From NCBI GenBank assembly GCA_944319815.1, contig CALUEX010000017.1, forward strand, positions 1 to 54,584: a stretch of 54,584 nucleotides of DNA, read 5' to 3'. Shown one piece after another: positions 24,732-32,435 of this stretch. The position numbers and the translations under genes were made by a program. Source of the DNA: an uncultured Prevotella sp. (GTDB lineage Bacteria > Bacteroidota > Bacteroidia > Bacteroidales > Bacteroidaceae). The notes under the pieces were generated by a model. That model saw only the letters and a program-made list of their open reading frames with translations. It made no database searches and was not told the origin of the DNA. Numbering within the stretch: the first letter of the stretch is position 1; each line of letters opens with the position of its first letter.

Positions 24732-25076
24732 TTAAGCCTCCTCTTTTTTAGCTAATTTGTTTCTTCTCTTCTCGGCGTACTCTACGGCGTACTTGTCGAG
24801 CTTCACTGTCATGAAACGGATAACCTTCTCATCGCGGCGGTATCCGGTCTCAAGCGTCTTGATTACTTCAGGCTCAGCCTTGAATTCGAGCAGGCAGTAG
24901 AAACCTGTCGATTTCTTCTGGATAGCGTAAGCCATCTTCTTCAATCCCCAGGTCTCTTCGTTCAGGATTTCCGCACCCTTATCGGTAAGCAGGCCCTTGA
25001 ATTTTGCGACCGTTTCCTTCATCTGTTCATCAGACAAAACGGGAGTTAAAATGAAAACGGTTTCGTATTGATTCAT
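24732..25076 (-). CDS. rpsF: 30S ribosomal protein bS6
   Basis: A 114-residue S6 beginning [22 protein letters not shown], with the expected RNP-like strands ([23 protein letters not shown]) and [18 protein letters not shown] at the end. I place the start at the ATG at 25076; the frame extends to 25151, but that part contains the promoter box. The region before this ATG (TTTAAGTAGT) has no Shine-Dalgarno, in contrast to the next two genes. The last codons (AAA AAA GAG GAG GCT) double as the rpsR ribosome-binding site. Confidence 0.95.
   Translation of the reverse strand: MNQYETVFILTPVLSDEQMKETVAKFKGLLTDKGAEILNEETWGLKKMAYAIQKKSTGFYCLLEFKAEPEVIKTLETGYRRDEKVIRFMTVKLDKYAVEYAEKRRNKLAKKEEA
24737..24742 (-). 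promoter_or_regulatory. Shine-Dalgarno of rpsR embedded in the rpsF 3' end
   Basis: AGGAGG on the minus strand, 8 nt before the rpsR ATG, overlaps the codons for the last Glu-Glu-Ala of rpsF. This would couple rpsR translation to free anti-SD availability and to rpsF translation. Confidence 0.8.
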
Positions 25077-25121
25077 ACTACTTAAATGATTAATTTGTTT
25101 ATAATTTTGCAAAATGCGGTG

Positions 25122-25129
25122 CAAAGGTA
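25122..25129 (-). promoter_or_regulatory. -7 box (TACCTTTG) of the rpsF operon
   Basis: The minus strand reads TACCTTTG, 45 nt upstream of the rpsF ATG at 25076, within the open frame that extends upstream of rpsF. No good -33 TTTG is evident. Confidence 0.6.
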
Positions 25130-25288
25130 CGCTTTTCCCGTGACATAGCATTCATTTATAATGTGAAAGACACAAAGTTTTAACTTATTTTTGCCTTTAT
25201 TGCCTTATAAAACGCTATAATTTAGAGCTTTATTGCTCGCAATATTGATTTTTCTCTGTATTTTTGCATCTGCACAAACATATAGACA

Positions 25289-25468
25289 ATGAAGAAATAC
25301 ATACACCATTCCGGTTTTACATTGCTTTGCCTTGGCGTCTTAATGTTACTTCTCGGCTACACCTCAGGCTGGACCGACAATAACGCCTTCACCATCACAG
25401 CCGCCGCTTTGGTTGTGGTCGGAGCCGTGCTACACGTGTATTTCATAAAGAAAGAAAGCAAATATTAA
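25289..25468 (+). CDS. Small two-helix membrane protein
   Basis: A 59-residue ORF with two hydrophobic helices (FTLLCLGVLMLLLGYTSGW and TITAAALVVVGAVLHVYFI) joined by a short polar turn (TDNN) and ending in a basic KKESKY. It is preceded by a -7-like TATTTTTG near 25259. Similar short membrane proteins are frequent in Bacteroidales and unassigned. It stands alone, divergent from the rpsF operon. Confidence 0.6.
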   Translation: MKKYIHHSGFTLLCLGVLMLLLGYTSGWTDNNAFTITAAALVVVGAVLHVYFIKKESKY

Positions 25469-25497
25469 CACAAGACGTAACAACCAAAGTTACAATC

Positions 25498-25576
25498 CGT
25501 ATCCTTTTAGGATGCAAAAGGGCACAAAACGCAAGGTAAAAGGGCACCTTTTGCAAGCCAAAAGGTATCCTTTAGC
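25498..25576. repeat. Degenerate AAAAGGGCAC hairpin cluster
   Basis: The stretch carries AAAAGGGCAC twice (about 25517 and 25539) and several short palindromes: ATCCTTTTAGGAT (25501-25513), AAAAGGGCACCTTTT (around 25539) and AAAGGTATCCTTT (25561-25573). It looks like a decayed member of the AAAGGGC family and lies between a small plus-strand gene and the convergent gene ending at 25647. Confidence 0.5.
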
Positions 25577-25646
25577 TAACACACTGAAAGTCATTTTGCA
25601 ACGTGTTGAATATCAATCCATTACGTAATAGGCTGATATTCATTTT

Positions 25647-26234
25647 TCAATACGACATAATTACACACATAATTAAAATTAATATCATTATCAAACAGGC
25701 AAAAAGATAAACCCTGAGGCAGGCTTTCTTTTTGACAGAAGTCTTTTCCTCGTCAATTATCCCATTATCACCACTAAACGAAACGATAGCCTGTTTAAGA
25801 TGGCTTAACATGAAAGCCAACTCAAAATCGACAAGTTCTATAACTTTACAATTTTTCCATCCCATACCGTCTGTTGTCAAAATGTAAAGTTGACGAAAAG
25901 CAAATGGGTAAAGCGCCTTGTGTATTTCATAATCAAAATTGCGTATTTCATAATCAAAATAGCAACATTCCACATCTTTCCAATAGTAATGCCGCCATAC
26001 AAGTTTACGCCCTTTTCGCTCGGCATAATGTATTCCGTCGGCATCAACTACCAGCTTTTGCCTGCGCGTAATAAGCACAACTGATTTACACAAGGCAAGA
26101 ACAAAGAAAACAACGACGCCGGCAACGCACCAAAAATAGTAGTCGGCAATATATGAAAGATATACGCACAACGCACATGAAACCCACAATATTATCGGGT
26201 AAGCAAGGCTTTCATTGATTACATATTTGTCCAT
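25647..26234 (-). CDS. Hypothetical membrane protein with PH-like middle region
   Basis: No family is recognised with confidence. The 195-residue protein has an N-terminal hydrophobic pair (about 12-55: YPIILWVSCALCVYLSYIADYYFWCVAGVVVFFVLALC), a soluble middle (LVVDADGIHYAERKGRKLVWRHYYWKDVECCYFD) reminiscent of bacterial PH-like domains found in membrane proteins, and a C-terminal hydrophobic helix. A 21-bp tandem duplication with one mismatch (25922-25942 and 25943-25963) gives the repeated FDYEIRN-FDYEIHK. It starts 24 bp after the next gene upstream on the same strand, so the two may form an operon. Confidence 0.55.
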   Translation of the reverse strand: MDKYVINESLAYPIILWVSCALCVYLSYIADYYFWCVAGVVVFFVLALCKSVVLITRRQKLVVDADGIHYAERKGRKLVWRHYYWKDVECCYFDYEIRNFDYEIHKALYPFAFRQLYILTTDGMGWKNCKVIELVDFELAFMLSHLKQAIVSFSGDNGIIDEEKTSVKKKACLRVYLFACLIMILILIMCVIMSY

Positions 26235-26258
26235 TTCGTTACATTATAACATCAAATG

Positions 26259-26855
26259 TCACTTATTTTCAGTCGTCCCTGCACCGTACATACTTTCCAT
26301 TAACTCACCACGCACCGAGTTTCCAACCTTTTTTACGCCTGTGTCCTTGCCTGCATCCTTGGATAACACTGACACAAAACCGTCGTCCCCCACCATTACG
26401 AGCCAGAACTTGCGCAATGGGACTTTGGCGTTTTCCTTGATTTCGAGATGCTTCATGTAAACATTGCGGCACAAATCTTGCTTTGCAAGTTTGTCATTTG
26501 ATGAATTGACAAAGACAACACGCCCGTCAACAACCATATATGAAGACGGATACAAAGGCTTTTTACCATAGTATTCGCCGTATCTCATCAGCGTGGCCGG
26601 ACCTAATGAATATATGTTTTCCGCATCAATACCCGGATTTTCACGTAAGACGACGCCGCTTTCAAGAGCCAAATATTTGTATTCGGGATACGTCGCAACA
26701 TACTCTCTGACAACGGCATTCAGCGTTGGAACGACACTTGACGAATCAATCCGTACCATTATATTATTCAAATCATCGTCATCACCGCGATTGTTTGAAG
26801 CACATTGGCATAATAAAAGCGATAAAAAGACAAGTAAAATATATGACTTTATCAT
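26259..26855 (-). CDS. Hypothetical lipoprotein
   Basis: A 198-residue protein with a signal peptide and lipobox (LLLCQCAS, Cys near 18), followed by an acidic GDDDD stretch. The remaining sequence (VVREYVATYPEYKYLALESGVVL..., SYMVVDGRVVFVNSSNDKL, KFWLVMVGDDGFVSVL) suggests an alpha/beta fold but matches no family I know. It overlaps nothing and precedes the membrane protein gene by 24 bp on the same strand, so the two products may act together at the envelope. AT-rich composition compared with the housekeeping flanks. Confidence 0.55.
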   Translation of the reverse strand: MIKSYILLVFLSLLLCQCASNNRGDDDDLNNIMVRIDSSSVVPTLNAVVREYVATYPEYKYLALESGVVLRENPGIDAENIYSLGPATLMRYGEYYGKKPLYPSSYMVVDGRVVFVNSSNDKLAKQDLCRNVYMKHLEIKENAKVPLRKFWLVMVGDDGFVSVLSKDAGKDTGVKKVGNSVRGELMESMYGAGTTENK

Positions 26856-26893
26856 TGCACAAAGAATTTATTTGTAATTCGCTTCGGTTATAT

Positions 26894-27148
26894 TCACTGG
26901 CATTCAAGCCCTTCAATTTGTCTGCTTACCCTACTTACATCTTTCATTAAATCATCACAATAAGGTTTTTCCATACCCATTTGTTCCAACATATGCAACA
27001 AGACACATCTTACAACGCACTTATTTCTTACAGCACCGGCTAATGCCGGAACATAAGAAGAATATTTGCTTTCTGCCAAACTGACAGGCACGGCCAAAGG
27101 ATTCCACCTTGCTAATATACTGTTAATGCGCAAATCCAATCCATCCAT
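26894..27148 (-). CDS. Small protein resembling DUF1871
   Basis: An 84-residue protein: INSILARWNPLAVPVSLAESKYSSYVPAL near the N-terminus and a helical C-terminal half (VRCVLLHMLEQMGMEKPYCDDLMKDV). The I..I...W(D/N)P...P......EY..Y.P pattern recalls the DUF1871 family, small helical proteins often found near toxin or immunity genes. No toxin gene is recognisable next to it, so any immunity role is a guess. TAAATTTG at 27152-27159 (minus strand) is a possible -7 box, but it lies only 3 nt from the ATG, which would make the mRNA leaderless. Confidence 0.5.
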   Translation of the reverse strand: MDGLDLRINSILARWNPLAVPVSLAESKYSSYVPALAGAVRNKCVVRCVLLHMLEQMGMEKPYCDDLMKDVSRVSRQIEGLECQ

Positions 27149-27299
27149 ACTGCAAATTTATTTATCCGCAAGGCATAAAAACAACAAATAAGTAACGGTT
27201 GTCATCTGCAAATATAGTTTTTTTTGTTCATCCGCAAATCTGTTGGATAGAAATATTTTTTGGAATATAATCAAACAAAAATTGAATGTACCCATGTGC

Positions 27300-27403
27300 G
27301 GACATAATTTATTATGTCCGCACGTTTCATTTAAAACGTATTACGCTGTCATACAGGAAGTTAAACGCTCCTTCGTGACGTATGGACATAATAAATTATA
27401 TCC
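27300..27403. repeat. Diverged pair of GGACATAAT hairpins (REPIN-like remnant)
   Basis: GGACATAAT-TT-ATTATGTCC at 27300-27319 and GGACATAAT-AA-ATTATATCC at 27384-27403 are two hairpins of the type seen at 19.1 and 52.1 kb. The 64-bp spacer begins GCACGTTTCATT and ends CGTGACGTAT. Both copies have lost the flanking GTAG/CTAC, so this looks like a decayed element. It occupies the gap between the small DUF1871-like gene and rprY; the remainder of that 402-bp gap is AT-rich and featureless apart from the rprY terminator. Confidence 0.6.
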
Positions 27404-27453
27404 ATACTTTGCAAAGACTTCATGACATAAAAATGCCAATAATGCGACACGAT

Positions 27454-27500
27454 AAGCGGGCAAACATTGAGGCGCATATTCCCCAAATGTTTGCCCGCTT
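27454..27500 (-). terminator. Terminator of rprXY
   Basis: AAGCGGGCAAACATT (27454-27468) is exactly complementary to 27486-27500, with a 17-nt loop, 51 bp beyond the rprY stop. Confidence 0.7.
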
Positions 27501-27550
27501 AAATTGATTTTAAGTTATAAAAACGAAAGGCTAACTTTACTGACGGCTCG

Positions 27551-28249
27551 TCAATCCTGTTCGGGAGTGATGAGCTTATAGCCTTTACCGTGGATGTTGA
27601 TGATTTCAATCTGGTCGTCGTCCTTCAAATGCTTACGCAGTTTGGTGATGTAAACGTCCATTGAGCGGGCGTTGAAATAGTTGTCGTCAATCCAGATTGT
27701 CTTCAGTGCGAAGTCACGCTGCAATATTTCGTTTGCATGAGAGCAAAGAAGCGCCAACAGTTCGTTTTCCTTCGTAGTGAGCTTCGTCTGCTTGTCGCCG
27801 ATTGTGAGGAGCTGTTTCTGCGTGTCGAAGGTGAAGCGGCCGATGTGGTAAATGGTGTTCTCCTTGTTCTTCTTGCCACGCACGCGGCGCAGGATTGCCT
27901 CGATACGGAACACGAGTTCTTCCATGGAGAATGGTTTTGTAATATAGTCATCAGCACCAATCTTGAAACCTTCAAGGATGTCCTCCTTCAAAGTCTTGGC
28001 CGTAAGGAAGATTATCGGGATTTCGGCGTTAGCCTGACGTATCTCCTGCGCCAATGCGAAACCGTCTTTCTTGGGCATCATTACATCAAGGACGCAAATG
28101 TCAAACTTGCTCTTCAAGAAAGCCTTGTAGCCGGCTTCGCCGTCCGGGCAGAGTTCCGCGCTGTACCCCTTGGCCTGCAAATATTCGCGAAGCAACATTC
28201 CAAGGTTCTCGTCGTCTTCGCACAATAGGATTTTCAGTTTCTCGTCCAT
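27551..28249 (-). CDS. rprY: Response regulator RprY (OmpR family)
   Basis: A 232-residue two-component regulator. The receiver domain has the acidic pair EDDE at 11-14, the phospho-acceptor D55 in CVLDVMMPKKDG, the Thr of FLTAKT and the Lys of YITKPFS. The C-terminal OmpR-type winged helix (about 132-230) includes LTTKENELLALLCSHANEILQRD and MDVYITKLRKHLKDD. Sequence and partner match RprY of Bacteroides and Porphyromonas, which is linked there to oxidative stress, sodium and tetracycline responses. It starts 7 bp after the rprX stop, forming a two-gene operon. Confidence 0.9.
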   Translation of the reverse strand: MDEKLKILLCEDDENLGMLLREYLQAKGYSAELCPDGEAGYKAFLKSKFDICVLDVMMPKKDGFALAQEIRQANAEIPIIFLTAKTLKEDILEGFKIGADDYITKPFSMEELVFRIEAILRRVRGKKNKENTIYHIGRFTFDTQKQLLTIGDKQTKLTTKENELLALLCSHANEILQRDFALKTIWIDDNYFNARSMDVYITKLRKHLKDDDQIEIINIHGKGYKLITPEQD

Positions 28250-28256
28250 ATTCTTT

Positions 28257-29816
28257 CTACTTTTTAATTATTGGTAATGATATTATGAATTTCGTTCCTT
28301 TTCCCCTTTCGCTTTCCACGTGAATTTCGCCTTTATGCAAGTCAACCATCTTTTTCACGTAGGCAAGGCCGAGGCCGAAGCCCTTAACGTCATGCACATT
28401 CCCGGTGTGCACACGGTAGAACTTCTCAAAAATCTTCTTCAAGTTTTCCTTCTTTATGCCCACGCCATTGTCCTTTATTGAAAAATACAGTTTATCCTTG
28501 TCGTTCCATGTGGCGATGTGCAATTCCACAGGACGGTCGGGGTCACGGTATTTCACGGCGTTGTCAAGCAAGTTGAAGATAACGTTCGTAAAGTGCATTT
28601 CATCAACATATATCGTAGGCTCAACAGCGTTAAGCTCTGTCGTGATGTGCCCGCCGGTATGCTCCACACGAAGAGTGAATGTGTTAGCAACACTTTCCGC
28701 CAATTCGTTCAGGTTGAGTTCCTTCTTCTTGAAGATAGCTTTCTTACGGTCGAACATCGACATCTGCAGCACTTTCTCGACCAAGAAACGCAGACGTTTA
28801 GACTCATCATTGATTACATTCCCTAAATGTTTCATCATGACGGGGCTCTTGGTCACGGCCTCATCGTTAAGCATCTGTGCCGCGAGCGAAATGCTGCTGA
28901 TGGGCGTCTTCAGCTCATGGGTCATGTTGTTGATAAAGTCGTTCTTGATTTCAGTGTACCTCTTTTGCCTGAAAATCACGACTATAGTAAAGATAAAGGT
29001 GACAAGCAAAACTATGGTAAACGCCACTGAAGGTATCATGAACTTCACCCCACTGAAGATGTAGCTGCTCATGTCAGGAAAGTGTATGCGCACTACACCC
29101 ATCTTATTTGAAGGGTCGTTCCTGAAAAGGACTTGCGAATACGTATAGTCCTCGCCCTCACCTGTATAGTCGGGACACCTATAAACCTCGCGCCCGTCTT
29201 GCGTTGACACCGTAAAATGATACGGAATGTCTATGCCGTTATTCATCAGCTCGGTCTTTATGTCCTGGTCGAGCATCTTGAAATTTATGCGTTCACGTAA
29301 AGGCTTGTCAGAGGCTGTGTACAAAATGCTGTAGACAACTTCGTCAAGAAGGGCCTTTTGATATATGTACCGGTTCTTAACCATTTCACGCATGGATTTT
29401 GTTGCCGCGGAAATGGAGTTTTTATCGCTTCGCAAAATCACCGCCTTCGGCATCGATGACGGCTTCATGCTTATCGTCTTGAGCTCAAACGTTGAGTAAG
29501 CGGCACCGTTATGCACCGTTATCGGCGACTGGTGGGAGTGTTGGGTGAATTCACCGTCACTGCTAACCCCGACATTTACCGAGTCTGCATCATTCGCCCT
29601 GCGCCCCGTAGCGTTAACACCTTTCTCAAGATACCTCAACGTCTCGTTAAGCTCAAGGTTGCGTGAAGCCTGGTAAAGGGCTTTATTGACAGATTCGTCA
29701 AACTGTTCCTTCTTCATGTGAACCATCGCCTCGATATACTTCAGCTGCATAAACAACAGAACGAGGAACGACAGTCCCATAACTACTGCCACTAACCAAA
29801 TAGTTGTTTTCTTCAT
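28257..29816 (-). CDS. rprX: Sensor histidine kinase RprX
   Basis: A 519-residue inner-membrane kinase. Helix 1 spans about 5-24 and helix 2 about 258-283, enclosing a ~230-residue periplasmic sensor. The dimerisation domain has H300 in NNMTHELKTPISS; the ATPase domain carries the N box (FNLLDNAVKYRDP), G1 (IKDNGVGI), F box (FEKFYRV) and G2 (GFGLGLAYVKKMV). It phosphorylates RprY, encoded immediately downstream. The minus strand reads TATATTTG at 29822-29829, directly before the ATG, so the mRNA may be leaderless. Confidence 0.9.
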   Translation of the reverse strand: MKKTTIWLVAVVMGLSFLVLLFMQLKYIEAMVHMKKEQFDESVNKALYQASRNLELNETLRYLEKGVNATGRRANDADSVNVGVSSDGEFTQHSHQSPITVHNGAAYSTFELKTISMKPSSMPKAVILRSDKNSISAATKSMREMVKNRYIYQKALLDEVVYSILYTASDKPLRERINFKMLDQDIKTELMNNGIDIPYHFTVSTQDGREVYRCPDYTGEGEDYTYSQVLFRNDPSNKMGVVRIHFPDMSSYIFSGVKFMIPSVAFTIVLLVTFIFTIVVIFRQKRYTEIKNDFINNMTHELKTPISSISLAAQMLNDEAVTKSPVMMKHLGNVINDESKRLRFLVEKVLQMSMFDRKKAIFKKKELNLNELAESVANTFTLRVEHTGGHITTELNAVEPTIYVDEMHFTNVIFNLLDNAVKYRDPDRPVELHIATWNDKDKLYFSIKDNGVGIKKENLKKIFEKFYRVHTGNVHDVKGFGLGLAYVKKMVDLHKGEIHVESERGKGTKFIISLPIIKK

Positions 29817-30014
29817 GACAACAAATATATTGCAAAAAGAAACGCGGTCTTCCGGTTTTGTTAATAAAATCGGTAAAATTTATCTATATTAACCTAAAAT
29901 GTGCGATTTATTTAATATTCGTCAAGTATCAATCAACACCTGGTGACTATCTCATGTAAACCAAAAGTTTACTTGCCACGCTCATAACATACCGTTACCA
30001 TAAACAAAAACAAA

Positions 30015-30045
30015 GGCAAGGATGCAGATAATCCACATCCTTGCC
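30015..30045 (-). terminator. Terminator of the EF-G-like gene
   Basis: GGCAAGGATG (30015-30024) and CATCCTTGCC (30036-30045) form a 10-bp stem; on the minus strand it is followed by TTTGTTTTTGTTTATGG. The rest of the 299-bp gap up to rprX is AT-rich with no other feature seen. Confidence 0.8.
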
Positions 30046-30115
30046 ACAAATAATAAACATTCATGCATCCATCGGCTTGCCGACAGGCAGGATAAAGGGA
30101 CGCAATACTAATTCG

Positions 30116-32278
30116 TCAGTCTTCCTTGTCTGTCATTTCAGCTTCATGCGCCTTGATAAGCTCTTGCTGTATTTCGTTCGGAACAAGCTCGTAGCTTGCG
30201 AACTTCGTCGTGAACGAAGCGCGCCCACCAGTCAACGAACTCAACGAAATGGAATAATTTGCAAGTTCCTTCTGCGGTATCTTGGCCTGCAACTTCTGGT
30301 AGCCAGCCTCACTATCCATACCCATTATAAGGGCGCGGCGTCCCTGAAGGTCGCTCATCACGTCGCCCATGAAGTCAGACGGGACGTATACTTCCAAGTC
30401 ATAAATAGGTTCGAGAATTTTCGGCCCGGCATTCTTGAACGCATCAGAGAACGCATGACGTGCAGCCAACATGAACGAAAGCTCGTTACTGTCAACAGGG
30501 TGCATCTTGCCATCATACACCACAACGCGAACGTCACGAGCATAACTGCCCGTCAGCGGGCCTTGTTCCATACGCTCCATGACACCTTTCAATATAGCCG
30601 GCATGAAGCGCGTGTCGATAGCTCCGCCTACAACCGAGTTAATGAACACGAGCTTTCCTCCCCACTCAAGGTCGATAACTTCCTTGCTCTTGATGTTCAT
30701 CCTATACTCTTGGCCGTCAAACTTGTAAGATACAGGGTCGGGCATTCCTTCTGCATAAGGCTCCACGATGAGATGAACCTCACCAAACTGACCAGCTCCA
30801 CCAGACTGTTTCTTGTGACGATAGTCTGCCCTCGCTGCCTTGGTAATGGTCTCACGATAAGGTATCTTGGCGTCAACAAACTTCACGGGCAGTTTCTCGT
30901 TGTTCTCCAAACGCCATTTCAGCGTGCGCAGGTGGAATTCTCCCTGTCCGTGGATGATAGTCTGTCTCAATTCCTTGCTTTGCTCAACAACCCACGTCGG
31001 GTCCTCCTGGCGCATCTTGGTGAGCGCTGCCATCAGCTTCTCAGTATCCGCCTCATTAACAGCCTTTATTGCACGCGAATACTTTGAATTTGGATATTTA
31101 ATGAAATCAAACCTATTGTCACAATCCTTCCCGTTGAGAGTATTACCCGTCTTGACGTCTTTCAGCTTGACCGTACAGCCGATGTCACCGGCGTTCAGGC
31201 AGTCAACAGGCTGGCGGTTGGCACCGGCACAAACGTAAATGTTGGCTATGCGCTCCTTTGAACCACGGTCGGCGTTGCTCAAGTCGTCACCCGGCTTCAC
31301 ACAACCACTCATAACCTTGAAGTAAGATACTTCACCGATATGAGGTTCAACACCAGTCTTGAAGAAGTAAAGCGACTCCGACCCAGTGGTCTCAGCAGGC
31401 ACTTCCTCACCACGAGTGTTATGCACCTTCGGCATCTCGCTTACGAACGGAACAACATTGCCCAAGAATTCCATCAGTCGGCGCACGCCCATACTCCTTC
31501 CGGCACAAACGCAGAACACGGGGAAAATAGACCTTGTAACAAGTCCCTTGCGTATTCCCTCGCGCATCTCGTCCTCCGTCAACGTCTCCTCCTCAAAGAA
31601 TTTCTCCATCAACGTCTCGTCGTTCTCGGCGGCAGCCTCCACGAGAGCTTTATGCAACTCCATCGCCTTGTCCATCTCCTCGGCAGGGATGTCCTCTATT
31701 ATTGGCTCTCCCCCTTCCGGCTTCCATGAATATTTCTTCATGAGGAGAACGTCTATGAGGGCGTTAAAGCCCGGTCCTGTCTCGATGGGGTATTGTATCT
31801 GGACGCACTTGGAACCGTAAATGTCCTTCATGCTGTTTATTATCACGTCAAAGTCGCACTTGTCGCTGTCAAGCTGGTTAACAAGGAAGATTACCGGCTT
31901 CTTCAGCTTTTCCGTATAACGGAAGTTGTTTTGCGTGCCTACCTCCGGGCCATACTGGCCGTTAATCAGGAGCAAGGCCTGGTCGGTCACGTTAAGTGCC
32001 GTAATGGCTCCGCCCACGAAGTCGTCAGCTCCGGGACAGTCTATGATATTAAGTTTCTTATTGTTCCACTCTACGTTAAAAACGGTTGAGAACACTGAGT
32101 AGCCGTATTCCTGCTCAACCGGGAAATAGTCGCTCACCGTGTTCTTCGCCTCGACGCTTCCACGGCGCTTGATTACACCACTTTCATACAACATAGCTTC
32201 GGCAAGAGTAGTCTTGCCTGAACCCGCACTGCCAAGCAACGCGATGTTTTTGATTTCGTTTGTTTGATAAACTCTCAT
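30116..32278 (-). CDS. fusA2: EF-G paralogue (EF-G2 type) with altered GTPase motifs
   Basis: A 720-residue translational GTPase-like factor with the full EF-G domain order and length. It differs from housekeeping EF-G at the active site. G1 is GSAGSGKT (16-23) rather than GHIDAGKT. The switch I RGITI is replaced by YGYSV (58-62). Switch II DTPGH is DCPGA (80-84), so the catalytic His is an Ala. G4 is NQLD (134-137) instead of NKMD. Domain II-V sequences are intact. In Bacteroides, an EF-G paralogue of this kind (EF-G2) lacks GTPase activity and supports translation during gut colonisation; I infer the same class here. It is monocistronic and divergent from hemW. Confidence 0.85.
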   Translation of the reverse strand: MRVYQTNEIKNIALLGSAGSGKTTLAEAMLYESGVIKRRGSVEAKNTVSDYFPVEQEYGYSVFSTVFNVEWNNKKLNIIDCPGADDFVGGAITALNVTDQALLLINGQYGPEVGTQNNFRYTEKLKKPVIFLVNQLDSDKCDFDVIINSMKDIYGSKCVQIQYPIETGPGFNALIDVLLMKKYSWKPEGGEPIIEDIPAEEMDKAMELHKALVEAAAENDETLMEKFFEEETLTEDEMREGIRKGLVTRSIFPVFCVCAGRSMGVRRLMEFLGNVVPFVSEMPKVHNTRGEEVPAETTGSESLYFFKTGVEPHIGEVSYFKVMSGCVKPGDDLSNADRGSKERIANIYVCAGANRQPVDCLNAGDIGCTVKLKDVKTGNTLNGKDCDNRFDFIKYPNSKYSRAIKAVNEADTEKLMAALTKMRQEDPTWVVEQSKELRQTIIHGQGEFHLRTLKWRLENNEKLPVKFVDAKIPYRETITKAARADYRHKKQSGGAGQFGEVHLIVEPYAEGMPDPVSYKFDGQEYRMNIKSKEVIDLEWGGKLVFINSVVGGAIDTRFMPAILKGVMERMEQGPLTGSYARDVRVVVYDGKMHPVDSNELSFMLAARHAFSDAFKNAGPKILEPIYDLEVYVPSDFMGDVMSDLQGRRALIMGMDSEAGYQKLQAKIPQKELANYSISLSSLTGGRASFTTKFASYELVPNEIQQELIKAHEAEMTDKED

Positions 32279-32387
32279 ATTGATATAGATTTAAGTTTGT
32301 TACAAATAACGGCCTCTAAATTACTAATTTTTAAGCGAACTGGCAAAACAATTTGACAAAAAGACTACAAAAATTAAAACATATTAG

Positions 32388-32395
32388 TAATTTTG
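32388..32395 (+). promoter_or_regulatory. -7 box (TAATTTTG) of hemW
   Basis: TAATTTTG fits TAnnTTTG and lies 40 nt upstream of the hemW ATG at 32436. No TTTG -33 box stands at the standard 19-nt spacing. Confidence 0.5.
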
Positions 32396-32435
32396 CAGTA
32401 AAATAAAGGAACCTAACACAACAAGCACACACACC

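Noticed and set aside
30041-31087. 348-codon plus-strand ORF antisense to the EF-G-like gene
   Set aside because: Shadow frame of a strongly conserved gene; the translation has no domain features.
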